A stretch of DNA of 64,000 nucleotides from Caulobacterales bacterium (lineage in GTDB: Bacteria; Pseudomonadota; Alphaproteobacteria; Caulobacterales; Caulobacteraceae), in assembly GCA_947474395.1 (NCBI GenBank), contig CANJID010000007.1, positions 18,661 through 82,660 of the forward strand, given 5' to 3'. The notes beneath the pieces are model-generated. The model was not told the DNA's origin, did no database searches, and saw only the letters and a list, made by a program, of their open reading frames with translations. Both the position numbers and the translations under genes were made by a program. How positions within the stretch are numbered: the first letter of the stretch is position 1; each line of letters begins with the position of its first letter. Positions 61,587 to 64,000 of this stretch are shown piece after piece.

Positions 61587-62462
61587 TCAGGTGACGGTCA
61601 GATCGCGGCTCTCGTCGTCCTTCTTGCGGCGCAGCTCCATCAGCCGCACGCACCAGATCGAGATTTCGTAGAGGCCGTAGATCGGCACCGCGAGCAGGAT
61701 CTGGCTGAGGGGATCGGGCGGGGTGACGATGGCCGCCACGAAGACGATGGCGACGACGGCGTAGCGGCGGAAACCCGCGAGCTGCTTGGCGTTCACCAGC
61801 CCGGCGAGGCCCGCCAGGGACAGGACCACCGGGAGCTGGAAGCAGAGGCCGAAGGCGATCAGCAGCTTGGTCACCAGATCGAGGTAGTCGGAGACCTTGG
61901 ACAGAAGCTGGACGCGGATGCCGCCGCTGACGATCTGCTGCGACAGGGAGAACCACATCACGAACGGCAGCATGACGAAATAGACCAGGGCCGTGCCCAT
62001 CAGGAACAGGATCGGGGCGGCGAGCAGGAACGGCAGGAAGGCCTTGCGCTCGCGCTTGTAGAGACCCGGGGCGACGAAGCGGTAGAGCTGGGTCGCCAGG
62101 ATGGGGAAGGTCAGGACGATGGCCCCGAAGCCGGCCACCTTCATCTTCACGAAGAAGAATTCCAGCGGGGCGGTGAAGATCAGGTCCACCGGCGGGGTGT
62201 TCGGCATGGGATGGACGCCGACCACCGCCAGGATCAGATCGAAGGGGCCGTGGTGGCCGCCGGCCTGCTGAATGGCGAGCATGCCCTTGGCCATCTGGTA
62301 GGGCCGCAGGAGGCCGACATAGATCTGGGTCGCGAAGAAGAAGCAGATGACGAAGCCCACGGCGAAGGCGAGCATGCAGACGATCAGCCGCGCCCGAAGC
62401 TCGACCAGGTGCTCCAGCAAGGGCGCGCGCGAGGCTTCGATCTCTTCGTCGTCGCCGCTCAT
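61587..62462 (-). CDS. tatC: Sec-independent translocase TatC
   Basis: A 291-residue six-helix membrane protein that binds twin-arginine signal peptides with TatB. It has the N-terminal LLEHLVELRARLI, the FFVKMKVAGFGAIVLTFPILATQLYRFVAPGLY segment (with the conserved Pro and Glu loop region), and KLLIAFGLCFQLPVVLSL. Its start overlaps the tatB stop by 4 nt. Slightly longer than E. coli TatC because of a C-terminal charged tail. Confidence 0.95.
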   Translation of the reverse strand: MSGDDEEIEASRAPLLEHLVELRARLIVCMLAFAVGFVICFFFATQIYVGLLRPYQMAKGMLAIQQAGGHHGPFDLILAVVGVHPMPNTPPVDLIFTAPLEFFFVKMKVAGFGAIVLTFPILATQLYRFVAPGLYKRERKAFLPFLLAAPILFLMGTALVYFVMLPFVMWFSLSQQIVSGGIRVQLLSKVSDYLDLVTKLLIAFGLCFQLPVVLSLAGLAGLVNAKQLAGFRRYAVVAIVFVAAIVTPPDPLSQILLAVPIYGLYEISIWCVRLMELRRKKDDESRDLTVT

Positions 62463-63040
62463 CCGGCCGACTCCGCGCCGCGCTTAGGCCCGGCCTTGGC
62501 GGTCTTTACCGTCTTGGCCTTGGCGGATGCGGCAGCCGGCTTGGCGGCGGGTTTTGCGGCGACGGCCTTCACGGCCGTGGCCTTGGACTTCGCCGCCGGG
62601 GCGGACTTGGCCTCGGCGGCGGCGGCCTTCGGCTTGCGCGGCGCGCGCTTGGGAGTCTCGGCCGGGAAGCCCTGGAACTCGGGGGGCATCTCCGCATAGG
62701 GCGCGGCGTGCGGATCGTCCCGGTTCGCCGAGGCGTCGATCAGGTTGGGGTTGAAGTTCAGGTCGTGGTTCAGGTCGCCGAGCTCGGCCTGGATGTCCCG
62801 CTCGATCAGGCTGGGCTCGATCCGCGCGTTCTTCAGCGCCTCGACCTCCTTGCGCAGCTCGTCCAGCTCGGACTGGCGCGCCAGCTCCTCGAAGCTGGAT
62901 CGGAACTCGGCGGCGAGACCCCGCATCTTGGCCACGAACTGCCCCACCTTGCGCAGCAGGACAGGCAAATCCTTGGGACCCACCACGACCAGGGCGACCA
63001 ACGCCACAAAGAGCAGTTCGAGCGGGAAGTCCGGCAGCAT
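62459..63040 (-). CDS. tatB: Sec-independent translocase TatB
   Basis: A 193-residue protein with the TatB N terminus: LLFVALVALVVVGPKDLPVLL (helix 1 ending in the GP hinge), the amphipathic VGQFVAKMRGLAAEF, then a coiled coil (DELRKEVEALKNARI). The C-terminal ~75 residues are a Lys/Ala/Pro-rich low-complexity tail (SAPAAKSKATAVKAVAAKP). The tail resembles histone H1-like segments found on other alphaproteobacterial proteins. Its stop overlaps tatC; it is 109 nt after tatA. Confidence 0.93.
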   Translation of the reverse strand: MLPDFPLELLFVALVALVVVGPKDLPVLLRKVGQFVAKMRGLAAEFRSSFEELARQSELDELRKEVEALKNARIEPSLIERDIQAELGDLNHDLNFNPNLIDASANRDDPHAAPYAEMPPEFQGFPAETPKRAPRKPKAAAAEAKSAPAAKSKATAVKAVAAKPAAKPAAASAKAKTVKTAKAGPKRGAESAG

Positions 63041-63149
63041 TGTGGACGGGGCCTCGCTTCAACGGCTTGTCGCGCCGGTGAATAGCCGGATAGCGGCGAC
63101 AGGGGCTAGTGTTTCCGTCAGACGCTACAAGTGGGCGCGACGGGCCGGG

Positions 63150-63374
63150 CTAGCTCTTGGCTTCGTCGTGCTCGCGGACTTCGGTCCGCGGCAGGGTCCC
63201 GGAGGCCTTGGCGTCGACGCTGGCCTGGTCCTCGTCGCCCTTCAGCCCCTCCTTGAAGGCGCGAATGCCCTTGGCCGCGTCGCCCATCAGGCCGGACAGC
63301 TTCCCTCGGCCGCCGAACAGCAGGGCCACAGCCGCAGCCACGATCAGCCAGTGCCAGATGCTCAGGCTACCCAT
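63150..63374 (-). CDS. tatA: Sec-independent translocase TatA
   Basis: A 74-residue protein: [40 protein letters not shown] has the membrane helix, the FGG-type hinge and an amphipathic helix, followed by an acidic tail. TatA oligomers form the twin-arginine translocation pore. The second position of the hinge is unusual ([11 protein letters not shown] versus FGTKKLGSIG-type), as often seen in alphaproteobacteria. It leads tatA-tatB-tatC; its promoter region shares the 220-nt gap before tRNA-Thr. Confidence 0.93.
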   Translation of the reverse strand: MGSLSIWHWLIVAAAVALLFGGRGKLSGLMGDAAKGIRAFKEGLKGDEDQASVDAKASGTLPRTEVREHDEAKS

Positions 63375-63594
63375 GTAACAACCTCCGATTCCCTGGCCCG
63401 CGCCGACCTTGGGGCCGCGCTATGCGGCCAAGGCGCGCAAAAGCCAAGCGTCTGACCGAATATAGGCGCTGGCGAGGCCGCCCGCCAACACGTGAAGCGA
63501 ATGGGGCGAAACCCCCGATCGGGTTCCGTTAGGGCCCGGCGGCTTTTCCGCTTTTCCTCACGCCCGTCATTGGCTAGAAGGCGCGACCTCATTC

Positions 63595-63669
<75 letters not shown>

Positions 63670-63764
63670 CTCTCCCCTCATGACCACGAGGGCATGCGCC
63701 CTTCCCCTCCGATCCGGAGGCGAAGGCGGCCGTGAGCAGGCTCGCGCGGAGAGCCTGACGACCG

Positions 63765-63983
63765 CTAGCGCAGCTTGCGGGTCATCTTGCGCACCACCTT
63801 CATGGTCCGCTTGGTCTGCTTGCGCTCGGCCTTCTTCTTTTTCGCCTCTGCCCGCGCATTGGCCTTCGCCTGCGCGGGCGCCCTGGCCTGAGTCTGGGGC
63901 GAAGCCGGGGCGGCCTCAGCCCTGGCAGGGCCTGGCCTGCCCCTTCGGGGTGATCCAGTTTCAATGTTAGTGCACGGCGGTCT
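63765..63983 (-). other. Open segment encoding a basic C terminus; no start found
   Basis: The minus-strand frame ends at 63765 with 72 sense codons and is closed upstream by a TAG at 63984-63986. The peptide is Ala-rich then Lys/Arg-rich (KANARAEAKKKKAERKQTKR, ending MTRKLR), which resembles a real basic tail. But no ATG, GTG or TTG opens the frame before an internal ATG near the end, and a frameshift or a start outside the frame would be needed. Possibly a decayed gene. It accounts for the 331-nt stretch at the right edge. Confidence 0.3.
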
Positions 63984-64000
63984 CTAACGCCATGTTTGGG

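Overview
This 64 kb window is a high-GC chromosomal segment of an alphaproteobacterium, most likely a member of the Caulobacteraceae (Phenylobacterium or Caulobacter type). The main clues are an S-layer-like protein whose N terminus resembles Caulobacter RsaA, a DipM-like LysM/LytM division factor beside pcm-surE-serS, an alphaproteobacterial SOS box (GTTC-N7-GTTC) upstream of uvrA, and the lptFG-lptD-surA-pdxA-rsmA cluster. No phage, complete insertion sequence, CRISPR array or rRNA operon is visible. Most of the window is ordinary core genome.

Layout. 1-3.6 kb: a minus-strand run with a truncated secreted protein, an FkbM methyltransferase, two tandem paralogous alpha/beta hydrolases and a secreted unknown. 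3.7-7.1 kb: a sulfotransferase, ndk and a YheS-type ABC-F ATPase. 7.3-9.2 kb: a small RsaA-like surface-layer protein. 9.2-11.6 kb: an I78 inhibitor lipoprotein, holC and pepA. 11.7-20.0 kb: the outer-membrane biogenesis cluster lptF-lptG-lptD-surA-pdxA-rsmA plus an NTF2-like gene, mostly coupled by 4-nt overlaps. 20.0-22.6 kb: a phytase-like autotransporter. 22.7-28.8 kb: a fatty-acid cluster transcribed fabD-fabG-acpP-fabF-mltG-yicC-gmk. 28.9-31.8 kb: a TPR protein, queA, tgt and tRNA-Lys. 31.9-33.25 kb: a gene graveyard holding a truncated ppc, an unrelated C-terminal fragment and a truncated vsr.

33.3-42 kb is an accessory stretch: a spermidine synthase-like protein, an amidohydrolase, a GH13 alpha-glucosidase, an MFS carrier, a DoxX protein, secreted unknowns, and a seven-bladed propeller protein that carries an RsaA-like anchoring domain at its C terminus. 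42-49 kb: uvrA, cfa, a second sulfotransferase, two membrane proteins and trmFO. 50.3-55.1 kb: yajC-secD-secF followed by homologues of the mitochondrial complex I assembly factors NDUFAF3 and NDUFAF6. 55.2-60.7 kb: a DUF815 ATPase, a small unknown, and dipM-like, pcm, surE and serS. 60.8-63.7 kb: a glycine-zipper protein, tatA-tatB-tatC and tRNA-Thr.

The strongest candidate for something undescribed is the pair of surface proteins sharing one anchoring module. It is N-terminal in a secreted S-layer-like protein (7346-9214) and C-terminal behind a propeller and flexible linker in the other (39852-41969). This suggests a reusable S-layer-type anchor for display of different domains. Other points of note are two copies of a ~100 bp palindromic element at convergent gene ends, the tRNA-Lys-adjacent scar, and the SecDF/complex I assembly linkage. 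All functional calls rest on reading the translated sequence; no database search was run.
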